Shown: one piece after another, positions 42,905 to 52,835 of the stretch
Numbering within the stretch: position 1 is the first letter of the stretch
Layout of the letters: every line of letters begins with the position of its first letter
Origin: Gliomastix tumulicola
Taxonomy: Eukaryota; Ascomycota; Sordariomycetes; Hypocreales; Bionectriaceae
Direction of reading: 5' to 3'
Assembly (NCBI GenBank): GCA_001599755.1
Contig: BCHX01000005.1
Coordinates: forward strand, 3,902,409-3,966,408
Length of the DNA stretch: 64,000 bases
Translations under genes and position numbers: made by a program
The notes under the pieces: model-generated
Told to the model about the DNA's origin: nothing
Seen by the model: only the letters and a program-made list of their open reading frames with translations
The model's database searches: none

Positions 42905-43129
42905 ATGGGCTGCGGTGGCTCCAAGCCTGCGCGGGTTGCCGATGCCAGCGAATCCATCCAGCTTTCCGAGCAGCAGTTAAGAGAGGGGAAAGATGCGCAG
43001 AACGAAGCGCCCAGCCGTGCCAGTAGGGCCAAGAAATTTCTTGGCGACGGAATGCACAATGTGGCGACTGGGATGGGAGAACTGGGAGTTGGAGGCAAGT
43101 ATGGCGGTGCAGGGCCAATAGCGTCGTGA
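42905..43129 (+). CDS. Small protein with N-myristoylation signature, 74 residues
   Basis: Starts MGCGGSK, an excellent N-myristoyltransferase site (Gly2, Ser6, Lys7) with a neighbouring Cys3 for palmitoylation, so the protein is probably tethered to the plasma membrane or endomembranes. The middle is charged and helical (QLSEQQLREGKDAQ), followed by a basic AKKF and a Gly-rich C-terminus (GMGELGVGGKYGGAG). No catalytic domain and no named family recognised. The ATG follows ACCATC. Function unknown; an adaptor or signalling role is only a guess. Confidence 0.7.
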   Translation: MGCGGSKPARVADASESIQLSEQQLREGKDAQNEAPSRASRAKKFLGDGMHNVATGMGELGVGGKYGGAGPIAS

Positions 43130-43504
43130 GCGACGGAAAGGATTGAGGGGGATGCGTCAAGGTGAGGGAGGAGGATTAAACATGATCGCCTGATGGGAGA
43201 GGAGCATTAGTTAAGAACTTTAGAACGGGTGGGAACGATAACTTCGAAGGCTTGCTACCAGAATGAGTGAAATTGGCACATGATTGAAAAAAAGACTGAA
43301 TGTATTGGTACACCCTAAAGCGAATACTACGCGCTTCGTGAACGCCTCTAGTTCCTCCTCCATTGAAGGGCATTCAGGCCGTAAGCCCAAGCTGCGAATG
43401 GCCCTTTGTAGTGCTGCGACAGTACGTCGCCTCCGGAAGAAGAATATCCAAGAAGGAGGAGGCAAAGTGTCAATCTGCCCCCATCATTAGTTTTAGGGCT
43501 TCGG
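43130..43504. other. Intergenic, convergent 3' ends
   Basis: 375 bp between convergent genes; both 3' UTRs. No gene seen. Confidence 0.5.
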
Positions 43505-44308
43505 TTACATTCTTTGTCGTTTCGCAGGCCAGCTCCTGTTCTCCTCAGCGGCAGTGGGTGATATGGCCGGTTGACTATCATCCTGCTCTGAGGGTGGATT
43601 TTGGTCTTCTCCTCCCGTCGTCACCTCATTAGTAAAGCTCAGTCGAGGAGTTATTGTTCCGCCGCAGAAGAAAAGGGGGTGGTAGAAAAGATGTGACTCA
43701 CCTCGCGTCTGTGGTCTTTCGACCTGTCCTCTACGTGGGGTATACTGCTCACCGGGCGCCTGTTGTACCAAACTTGACGGCTGTTGTTGCACCGCGCTCA
43801 GTGGCAGATTTTTCCAGATTGGTGGCCGAGGCGGATGCAAGACCGGAGGAACCGTCATGTCCGACGCTGGGTTAGTCCGGTAGGGTGAGGGGGCCGCCGG
43901 AGAATGATGTGGCACCGCTAGCCAGCTCCCAGGCCCCTGCGAGGTCCATGGCATCTCTGCGATGAACTTGCCCATATGCTGAGCCTCGTGGCTCATAGTG
44001 ACCCGGGGAGGGACTGGTAAGGCGACCGAGTTACTTATGGTGCCGTACTGGTGAAGGCCGATAACTGTGATCAAGAGAGCAAGGTGGCGGCGGGGATCGT
44101 ACGCGCCGTTCAGGATGGCTGCAAACTCGGCGTGCATGAGGTTGCACAGAGACTCGATGGTGGCCCAGGCGGCGCGTTCGTCTGGGGGGACGGGATAGTC
44201 GGGACCAGGAGCGGGACGGCGGGCCATCGCGTGTGCCGTGGCTTGGATGCGGTATATAAATGATAGCGTCTCGGCCGGGCCGATGCCAGCGGGATCGTGG
44301 GGAGCCAT
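43505..44308 (-). CDS. Hypothetical protein, Pro-rich, with basic C-terminus
   Basis: Frame of 267 residues; no family recognised. The N-terminal 110 residues look globular and helical (IESLCNLMHAEFAAILNGAYD, HLALLITVIGLHQYG). The rest is Pro/Ser/Gln-rich and probably disordered, ending in the nuclear-localisation-like PAKRQRM. A 90-nt in-frame intron is possible near the 3' end: donor GTGAGT after QTRG, branch TTACTAATG, acceptor GGGAG. Splicing would remove a Phe/His-rich stretch of poor composition and keep the frame, giving 237 residues. A nuclear location is inferred only. Confidence 0.55.
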   Translation of the reverse strand: MAPHDPAGIGPAETLSFIYRIQATAHAMARRPAPGPDYPVPPDERAAWATIESLCNLMHAEFAAILNGAYDPRRHLALLITVIGLHQYGTISNSVALPVPPRVTMSHEAQHMGKFIAEMPWTSQGPGSWLAVPHHSPAAPSPYRTNPASDMTVPPVLHPPRPPIWKNLPLSAVQQQPSSLVQQAPGEQYTPRRGQVERPQTRGESHLFYHPLFFCGGTITPRLSFTNEVTTGGEDQNPPSEQDDSQPAISPTAAEENRSWPAKRQRM

Positions 44309-45669
44309 GATATGCGGTGATAGCTCTATGTTGGGCGGGCTGTGAGAAGGTCGCAGTATGCATCTTCTATTTGAAAACGCACGAGGACAATAACAAACAA
44401 CGAAGAAGGAGAAGGCGCGACATGATGGTTCTTACCTAAGACAATGTATTTGAAGAAGCTTGGCAAGGTGTTACCCAATGTGGGCGAAGAAGGAGGTGCT
44501 GCGTCCCAATTTGCAGCACTAATGCCTTTCACGCTTGGATCCCCCCGTCAAAATGAATGCTTGAGACAGGGTGAACTCTTGCTAACCACGGCCAGTAGCT
44601 AGAAAGGTTATTAAGTGAAGATGACAACGCTCTCATTCACGAAGGCGTTTACTTACAATGCAAGTTACCTGTACTTCTGTCAGAGTCTCGTCAATACATT
44701 GAGTACTTATATGTGCCTTAAAGATGGAAGTGTACGTTTTGGTGCAGCTACATGCGTCTTGTTTTGTTTTCGAGCCATGATCATTATATGTTGCTTGTCA
44801 CGAACATCCATTGACACCCTTCGCTCCATTCGTCCCCAATTTGACCTTGGATTTAAACACCTGGACTCACTGTGCGCGATTTCCCCCAAATATTAGGCAT
44901 TGCCGTTGGACGATGATTTCGGCTGGCCGCGTGCTTCCTCTACGTCCCCTGGGCGAGCATCCCCAGCATTGCCTGTGTTGTCACCTCTCGAGAGTGGAAG
45001 GCTCTTCCACACTTCTAGAATCAACGCAATGAATAGCTTGCAAAGAATAACAAGGAACATCTAAAGACTGACCAGGAGCTCTCTAAATGTAATGAGTTGT
45101 TCCCAATACGGATTGAGCTGACTCCGACACGCAGTGACGAGCTCCCGTGATTTAATACGAAAAGCAAGGAGTAGCGTGAGGACAATGATTCCAAACGAGC
45201 CACTATAGCACTATTCCTCATCTTTGCACTCGCACCACTAACTAAAACTGTGGTCTAAATCCCCCTTGTCAATTATGTTATAGTCAAGTACACGATGTAT
45301 GTGCTAGGAAGGAAGATATCAGAGTAGTTGAGGATGGCTTTCGGCTCCAGGAGGAGTCCCTCTGGATGCTCCAGAACGGAACGAAACTGCGGAGCAAACT
45401 GGGTCTCCCTCACCCTTAGCACTAGCCCCAGAACACCACCCAACCGAGACGCAGAACCTGCTCCGTATTCCGTAGTCGTCGGCGTTAACGCCTTCTGATA
45501 CTATTGTGGATTCTCGCTATCTTAGCCTCTTTATGCCCCCTCGCATGATTCGTGACAGGAGGCACACCGACAACCATTTCCTCATTTCCCCTCAACAGTG
45601 TCAGACGTCTATCACGCAGGCGTACCGGACAGAGCGGTTCTCGACACAGCACGTGCTCTACCCATAGTA
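44309..45669. other. Intergenic, divergent promoters
   Basis: About 1.36 kb, AT-richer than its surroundings, between the divergent hypothetical gene and the bZIP gene. No gene supported. Confidence 0.5.
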
Positions 45670-46677
45670 ATGCAGCCCTTCATAATGGAACCTACAGGCT
45701 ACGTCCCTATCCAGCGCATGCCCCAGCAGCTGATGGCCCAGACGTCGGCGGACGACTGGACAGGCCTCACCAGCTCGGCTGAGCGGCGGAAGCGGCAAAA
45801 CCGCCTGAACAAAAGGTCTCAATGTCAGACACCCTTGTTCTTCGCACCCCTCTAGCACTCACTTACTTTACTTTACTCGAGGCACTTTCTTACCCGTCAA
45901 CCAGATCAACGCGCCCGAGCCCAACGTCAGCGGCAACGAATGACGACGACGACGTCCAGTGTCGTCGTCCCCCATGCACGGAATTGCCCACCAACTTCGC
46001 CGATCTTTTCCACCCCATCGGCCCCCCCAAGCTCAGCAGATGAGAGCTGGGCCGCCATCTGGCTTGCCGGCCGGATCTTTGAGGTCCCCGGCGTCAGGGA
46101 GAGGGTTCTGGCCCTCGCACAGGATGCGTATCTCCGTTACATCATCAACACCCCGCGGCCCACGCAGCTCCCCTTTCTCATCACGCTCAACATCAACATC
46201 GCCATGGCGGGGAACGCCACCCTGATAGGTCTCGGCCCTGAGCTCTTGTGCCGGGAGGAGAGCATCTCCCCCTTCAATAAGAGCGGGCCCTCCTCGCCGT
46301 CGCCGTCAGTCACTTGCCCGCAGAATCTCCAGCCCACCCTTGTACAGAGGGAGGTGCTACACCACCCCTGGCTTGACGTTTTCCCGTTTCCGAGGTTCAG
46401 GGACAACGTCATACGAGCTGTTGACGCGGATCTGATGGATGATGATGATTTGTGCGCTGACATTGCGGAGATGAACTTCGACGGGACGGCCAGGCCAAGT
46501 TTGATCGTGTGGGGAGATCCTTGCGATCCCAGTGGGTGGGAGGCGTCCGTCCTGTTCCTCCGCAAATGGGGATGGCTACTACGAGGATGTCCGGAGGTCT
46601 TGGAAGCGACCAACAGATGGCGGCGGACAAGAGGCGAGAAGGAACTCTGCTGGGAGGATACAAAGATGTTCAGCTGA
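45670..46677 (+). CDS. bZIP-type transcription regulator with DUF3425 domain
   Basis: Nuclear regulator of the fungal bZIP/DUF3425 family. Exon 1 (45670-45815) gives MQPFIMEP, then DDWTGLTSSAERRKRQNRLNKR, the family's hallmark start of the basic region. The C-terminal exon carries the DUF3425 core: LQPTLVQREVLHHPWLDVFPFPRFRDN, then LIVWGDPCDPSGWE and FLRKWGWLLRGCPE. The junction is uncertain. Acceptor TTTACTCGAG at 45881 (exon 2 from 45882) keeps the frame and gives a total of about 313 residues, but inserts HFLTRQPD before QRARAQRQRQR. The better-looking acceptor CAACCAG at 45904 would shift the frame. Either splicing is unusual or the basic region carries a small indel. The leucine zipper is not obvious, as is common in this family. 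Confidence 0.75.
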
Positions 46678-47325
46678 GGCTGATTCGAAGCAAGAAAATC
46701 ATATTATATTTACTGGCTGGTGCTACACCCATTGTGATGAAGGTCTAAAAGTGCTTAGACTCGCAGCCCATCTGCCATCACGCTCTGCTTTCTGGTGGAT
46801 GGCCAAGGTCCGGTGAATGAATGACGCCTGACTCGGGACCAGAAATCCTGTACAGTGCAGGGAGGGGACCCGGACTTAAAGAGTGGACAGCAGCCGGGTA
46901 GCGCCGATCGGGCCTGTTTCTTGGGCTTCATTCTCGCCGGGATCGTGCCGAAAGGCGTGAGCCAAGTGAGCCACGCTTCGCACTAATGCAACCTGCTGAT
47001 ATTCATGGTGGGACTATCCCCACTGCTGTCGTCGGAGTATTGGTATCGTCATGAGTAAAGTAAGTAGCCTTGCAAGAGCACGCCTTGTGTAGGTAGTTGA
47101 GATGGACTCGAGCAGGACATGGCGGTTGATGGTGCAGTATACTTCTGCCTATAAGATGCGCGATGACCCCCGGACCAAGTTCCTTCTCATAATCCCACAT
47201 CTCTACGCCCGTTCGCGACACATTGCGTCACCTTATTCCTTGGCGAACAGCGTCCAAGCCTCCCTCTTTTCCACCTCGTCCAGAGCCGAGAACCTTCCTA
47301 TCGCGTGCTAATTGAGTCCCGAAGC
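46678..47325. other. Intergenic region upstream of SDR
   Basis: 648 bp with the 3' UTR of the bZIP gene and the SDR promoter; a TATA-like CCTATAAGA at about 47148-47156 lies some 170 nt before the ATG. Confidence 0.5.
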
Positions 47326-48608
47326 ATGGCTGAGTGGACACCAAAGCGCGTTGACTGTACCCTTCCAGCAGATACGGCGACGCTGGAGGGGAAGACGGCC
47401 GTTGTGACAGGCGGTGAGTCAAAGGTGGAGGAGTGGCTGTGATTTGTGCTCCAAAGAGGCTACAGCTAAGCTAATTTGCCTGTGATGTTCTTAGGCAGCA
47501 GTGGACTGGGTGAGGCATACGTCCGTGCCCTCTGCCAAGCAAGGTAAGATTGTCCTCTATTGGAATATAGAAGTCATATCCAGACACTAATGATGACATT
47601 TCTTACCAGAGTCACCGTTGTTATCGGGGATAAGGATGCAGTCAAAGGAGAGGGACTCGCCAAAGAGCTAAACGGGTATGTGCGAGACAAACACTGGCAT
47701 ATCATCATATGAGGGACTCTGTCCATCGCTGACACAGCCATAAAACTGACATGCAGATGTACGTTTGTTCAGTGTGATGTGACAGACTGGGATCAGCAGG
47801 TAAAGCTGTTTGAAAAGGCAAAATCACTCTCGCCAACGGGTAGAGTGCATTATGTGGTGGCGAATGCTGGAGTGACGGGACATGATGACGTGTTTGCGTT
47901 TGACGGTACGTTAACATCACCGCTCATGATCTACTTCCGGCAATTGCTACAGTCTGTCGTGGCTACTGAGGAAGGGCGACGAGCTTTCGAAGTCCCCCTC
48001 CGCTAACTGCATCCTCGACAGGTGTTGACAATGGCCCTCAAAAACCCGACCTGAAAATCATCGACGTGAACCTGCGCGGGACACTCTACACCACCAAACT
48101 AGCCTCGCATTATTTCACGGCGCAGAACGGCACCGGCAGAGATTCTCAGCAAGTGCACCAGGAAGATACCTGCCTGGTCCTCATCAGCTCCGGTGCAGGG
48201 TTCTTCGACGTGCCGCGGACGCCCCAGTACTGCAGCACGAAGTGGGCGGTCAGGGGCATCATGCACGCGCTGCGCCGCGTGGCCTTCTACTACGGAAGCC
48301 GGGTCAATATCATCGCCCCGTGGTACGTGCGGACGAGCATTCTCCCCCAGGGGACGTTTGATGCCGTACGCGCTTCGGGGGTCGAGTTTGCCACGACGGA
48401 GGACGCTGGGCGGTGTCTTCTGCGGATCTTGGCAGACACCAGCATTAATGGGAGGTCTCTGTTCCTGTCGCCGAGGAAGTGGGCACCGGAGAGCGGCTTC
48501 ATGGATCTGGATCTGGAAGACTACGTTGGGGAGGACCGAGAGCTTGGCCAGGAGATACAGACAGACCAGATTCGGACCGTGCCAGTGAGCCTAGGTCTCT
48601 TTCCCTAG
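47326..48608 (+). CDS. Short-chain dehydrogenase/reductase, five exons
   Basis: NAD(P)-dependent classical SDR, 312 residues; substrate unknown. Exons 47326-47413, 47495-47543, 47610-47675, 47757-47905 and 48022-48608; all junction phases agree. The first intron splits the cofactor loop, restored as TGGSSGLGEAY near residue 28. Other motifs: acidic GDKDA after strand 2, CDVTDWDQ, VANAGV, DVNLRGT, the catalytic serine in ISSGAGFFD, and the catalytic pair in YCSTKWA. The order and spacing match 15-hydroxyprostaglandin dehydrogenase-like fungal SDRs, as for the gene at 1915. It lies about 640 bp upstream of the alcohol dehydrogenase on the same strand, so a joint pathway is possible but unproven. 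Confidence 0.92.
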
Positions 48609-49249
48609 ATTGGCAGTTGTAACCTCTCAAATCAGTATCGAGACGCGCGGCGTGCATATGAGGAGTGGCAGTGCTCGTCGTAGAACACGTCATAGTTGGC
48701 CAGAGAGTCCTAGACGTAGCCGTAACGTACAGAAAGCGATGAATGGCGCCTTGCTAAGCCCGTCAAATCAAGTATCATCCCCCTCCTGCCACCCCGGAGG
48801 CCGCCATGGGAGCCTAGTCAGCTTACAGTCACCTGAAGAGTGGGCAGGGTCCTGTCACTGATCGATCGTCCATTCAGATACGTTGCAGTAGTCCGCGCGG
48901 CTATCTGACCGGGGGCAGCCAACAATGGCTAGCGCTATGCAGGCTGCTGATATAAAGATGGATTTGAATGGAGTCAGTCTCATCTCGGACCTTAAGGTCA
49001 CTGCCGACGGCCAGGGTCGACCATCCGCTGACAGGGTGCAGATCGAGCAGGAGAAGTACCGAGCACTTCACTTAAGACTTCATATGCACAACGAAGGCAT
49101 GAGACAGGACTGTGGTTATAAATACATAGCTGTCGAACATCCAACCACCACACAGCATGTCCCAGTGCCATCTCTCCCTTTCTCCCCTCAACCGCAACTG
49201 CTGGGATTCATTGACTACTTCCCACGACCAATTTGGCGGCCACTCCAAC
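48609..49249. other. Intergenic region upstream of the alcohol dehydrogenase
   Basis: 641 bp. A plus-strand frame begins at 48925 but loses all coding character and overlaps the promoter; not called. Confidence 0.5.
49117..49124 (+). promoter_or_regulatory. TATA box of the alcohol dehydrogenase gene
   Basis: Perfect TATAAATA, about 126 nt upstream of the ATG at 49250, in a typical position. Confidence 0.6.
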
Positions 49250-50390
49250 ATGACTATGCGCGCCGTAGCTCAGCTAGGAGAGGCCTACAGTGTCTCTATC
49301 ATCGATGTTCCGGTGCCAACCATCCTAAATGCCACGGATGTCATTGTTCGGCTCAACGCCTCTGCTATCTGTGGCAGCGACCTCCATTCGTACCATGTTC
49401 CGGCCGGTTCTGCCGAAGTGCCGTACTTGTATGGCCACGAGGGCATTGGCTACGTGACGGAGATTGGCGATGCTGTCCAGTACCTGTCCGTCGGCGACTA
49501 CGTCATCATTCCTGATAATCTCGACAATGGCCACTTCACCTATGAGCCCGATGCTTACTATCCGCCCTTGGGCTTCGGTGGTCCCAACGATGGGAGTGTC
49601 TTGCCTGGCTTGCAAAGTGCGTTCTTGCTTCTGCTAATCCTGCACTAACGGTAGCATCTACTGACATTCTACAGCGGAGTATGCTCGAATCCCCTTTGCA
49701 GACAACTCCCTCCTCCCGATCCCCGTGAACTCGACCGCCGACTTCTCCACCCTGCTGGACTACCTCTTCATCTCGGATATTTGGTCAACGGCGTCGAGTG
49801 GAGTGACCTGGTCTGGCTTCCTCCCCGGAGATACCGTGGTTGTCTTTGGTGCTGGGCCTGTTGGACTCATGGCCGCCTACTCGGCCGTTCTCCGCGGTGC
49901 CTCACGCGTCTACAGCGTCGACTACGTCCCCGAGCGGCTCGAACTTGCGGCCTCTATCGGCGCCATCCCGATCAACTACCGCGAGTCGGATGCTATAGAG
50001 CAGATCTTAGCGCGAGAGCCCGGCGGTGTGCGTCGAGGCGTCGAAGCCGTTGGATTCGAGGCAGAAGACGCCGAGGGCAACGTCGCCCCCAGCATCACGC
50101 TGAACTCACTCGTCGATGTGACGGCGGCACGCGGCGGTATCGGTGTCGTTGGGCTCTTCAACTCGACGTTGACCGACTTCAGCATCGGCCGCGCATACGA
50201 GAAGGGCATCGCGATCAATGGTGGGATCGTGCTCCCGCTGCAGGTTGCTTCTGAACTGGTGCCGCTGGTGACGTCTGGCAGAGCCAAGCCAAGTTTCATC
50301 ATCAGTAGCTTGATTGACATTGAGGATGCCCCGGCGTACTACGAGCGTTTCAGCCGACGCGAAGAAACAAAGGTTGTCATTCGGTTTTAG
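49250..50390 (+). CDS. Zinc-type alcohol dehydrogenase (MDR superfamily)
   Basis: NAD(P)-dependent dehydrogenase related to formaldehyde/glutathione-independent and sorbitol-type MDR enzymes. Two exons, 49250-49616 and 49675-50390, with a 58-nt intron (GTGCGT...ACAG, phase 1), 360 residues. Motifs: catalytic zinc ligands in ICGSDLHSYH and GHEGIGYV, QTEYARIPFADNSL directly after the intron, Rossmann GAGPVGLMAA, and DYVPERLELA. The second conserved part (VGLFNST, GRAKPSFIIS) is present. The lobe that usually carries four structural-zinc cysteines has none here (PDNLDNGHFTYEPDAYYPP instead), so the structural zinc appears lost. An in-frame ATG at 49256 is an alternative start. Confidence 0.9.
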
Positions 50391-50781
50391 GGGCAAGCTT
50401 GATGGGTGAAACGGGCCTATGATGTGGCCTGTGTGGTACCGTAGAATAGATGTTGTCGAGGTTGTATTAAATAATTCAGATCAAAAGGCGAAGCCGAAGA
50501 CGAGCGTGGACGCCGCTATTCATCTACCGAAACATCCGGTGTCAAAACATCCGGTGTCCTCCATATCTAGACTAGGGAAACCGTCCTAGATTGCAGTGCG
50601 GCTACGGTCTTTCTTCCCTTGCCGATGGCTCATGCCTCACGGGACGGTATTTGCAGCGAAGAAGGCGACAATGTTATTCCTACGACCTGCGTACGACGTG
50701 GCTCCCGCTCTCACCACGGGTGCCCATCCATCCATCCATCCATCCATCCATCCATCCATCCCTCCTCGCTCTGCCGGCCCC
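50391..50781. other. Intergenic, convergent 3' ends, with (CATC)n repeat
   Basis: 390 bp between convergent genes. (CATC)n of about nine units at 50725-50761 lies just beyond the antiporter stop codon, in its likely 3' UTR. Confidence 0.7.
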
Positions 50782-52835
50782 TCACATGTAGGCCTTATCT
50801 GGGCTCCCGCCAGCCTCCCGAACGGCCTCCATGATCCTGATCCTTGACACGGACTGCCCGTACTTCTCCCCGGCGGCGAGGGATTGCCTCTTGGAGACCG
50901 TGGTGGGGAGGTCGGCGACGTTGAAGACGGGGCGCGAGAAGCGGTTGTAGGCGATGAATGTCTGCTCGTCGCCGACCATGGCGTTTGTGGGCGTGGCGAC
51001 GGTCATGGACTTGCGGCGGATCTCGACGGCATCCTCCTGGATGGGCTCGACCTTCATGAGGCGGTAGGCCAGGTCGAGGGCCGGGATGGACAGGCCGTGG
51101 ACGACGATGGAGAAGAGGACGAGGAAGTACACGCACGGGATCATGGCCCGGACGAGGTTCGTCTCCTCGTCGTCGCCCTCGCCGAGCTCGGGGAACAGGT
51201 GCCGCGTGTGCTCGACGTAGAAGACGGCGCCGGCGCCGATGGGGCCGAAGTAGCCCATGAAGAGGGCCTCCTTCCAGTCCACGACGACGCCGGGCATCAG
51301 CTTGTAGATGGCGAAGACGGCCGGGATGCGGCGCAGGACGAGCACGAGGAAGCCCAGCCCCATGAGCCGGGCGAGCGTGATGCCCGTCAGCTCGGGCGTG
51401 TGGAACTGGTCCCAGGGCATGATGGCGCCGATGTACATGAAGCCGCCGAAGTTGAGCAGCACGTCCATGATGGAGTTGACCTCGTCGTGGCGCGCCTCCG
51501 TCTCGCGCAGGAACTCGCCGTTCCAGTTCAGGGCGTTGCCCGCGACGAAGCAGGCCAGGAGGTCGTCCGTGCCGACGAGGCCGCAGACGCTGAGGAGCCA
51601 GAGCTAGAAGGGCATGTTGGGTTAGCCGACTTTGCTGTGGCACGACTAGGTAGGTACTAGTAGGTAGGTTACTGTGAACTTACACCGATGGCGGTTGGGT
51701 AGAGCAGGTAGCTCTCCGAGTCGACCCAGTGGCGGCGGAGCGCGAACTTGAGGGCGTACTGCGCGGCGAAGCCAACCATGGCGCCGATGACGATGGACAT
51801 GAGGATCTGGTACAGCCACGTCTCGACCAGCCAGTTGCGCATTGCCACGCCCACGCCGCCTCCCAGCCTTCCCACCTCCCCGTTCCGGGCGACGAGGTGT
51901 GCCAGCGCCCTGCCCACGACCTCGCGCACCGGCCCTTCCCCAGTGCCGTGCTCAGCAGCAGCGCCGCCGCCGTGCTCGCCTGCACCGGGCACGTCGGCAT
52001 GGCGGATCAGGAACGTGGCGAGCATGAGGAAGGGGAAGCCGAAGCCGTCGTTGGCGCCGGCCTCGGACGAGATGATCTCGCGCAGGTTGCGGCGGACAAA
52101 CTTGTCGGCAAAGGAGCCCTTGGCCACGGCCTGCGACAGGATCGGGTCGGTGCAGGTGACGCAGGAGCCGATGACGAGGGCCGCCAGCAGCGTGAGCTTG
52201 GGGATGGTGATGACGACGCACAGCGTCGTGGCCAGCCACATCATGGTCATGGTCGGGATCAGGAGCAGCAGCATCTCCTTCCAGCGCGTCTGCTGGTACT
52301 TGGCGGGCAGCTGGAAGCCGGCGATGACCAGCTGGACGCCGATCATGACGCGCATGAGGCCCTGGCGGAGCAGCAGCAGTCAGCGCATGTATGCATGGGT
52401 CGGGCTGGAGCCGCACGGCTGGAGGAGAAGAAGAGGGAAGCTCACCAGGGTGATGTTGCTCGTCTGGCCCGACGACGCCGAGCCCCATCTCTCACTGTCT
52501 ATGAACTTGGCTGAGATCGGGCCCAGGAGGATGCCGATCATGACAGCAGGGACTATACGTCGGGTGACAGGTGGTCAGTCGCACGAAGGGGAAGATAGGT
52601 CCGGGAGGGGGGTAAGAGCACGTACGAGCCTCGCCGAGGTACCATTTCCCCTTGATCTTCTCGGATATGATGCCATAAAGCAGAATGAAGGCGCCTATTG
52701 AAAGACACGGTATCAGCACGATGATGGCAAAACAGGTGGCGCATGACAGGGAGGGCCCGAATGCCCCTCCGCCCACGGGAACGCACCGAGAACACCAAGG
52801 ACAATGTTCAGCTCGCTGAGATCGAGGACAGGCAT
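50782..52835 (-). CDS. Na+/H+ antiporter (Nha1/Sod2-like, CPA1)
   Basis: Plasma-membrane antiporter expelling Na+ (and perhaps K+) in exchange for protons, for salt and pH tolerance. Five exons: 52835-52787, 52694-52626, 52552-52446, 52361-51684 and 51603-50782, 574 residues, every junction in phase. Around a dozen membrane segments are visible. Family signatures: GAFILLYGIISEKIKGKWYLGEA at the N-terminus, RVMIGVQLVIAGFQLP, the CTDPILSQAVAKGSFA loop, and SSEAGANDGFGFPFL with the ND pair of the ion-binding site. The C-terminal tail after the last membrane segment is short (about 95 residues) compared with yeast Nha1, as in Sod2-like forms of filamentous fungi. Intron 3 and 4 borders are canonical. 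Confidence 0.94.

Noticed and set aside
48925..49515. 196-residue plus-strand frame
   Set aside because: Runs through the TATA box and into the alcohol dehydrogenase in a different frame; no recognisable content.
50884..52701. Long plus-strand frames over the antiporter
   Set aside because: Antisense shadows; the minus strand encodes a fully phased antiporter with known motifs.
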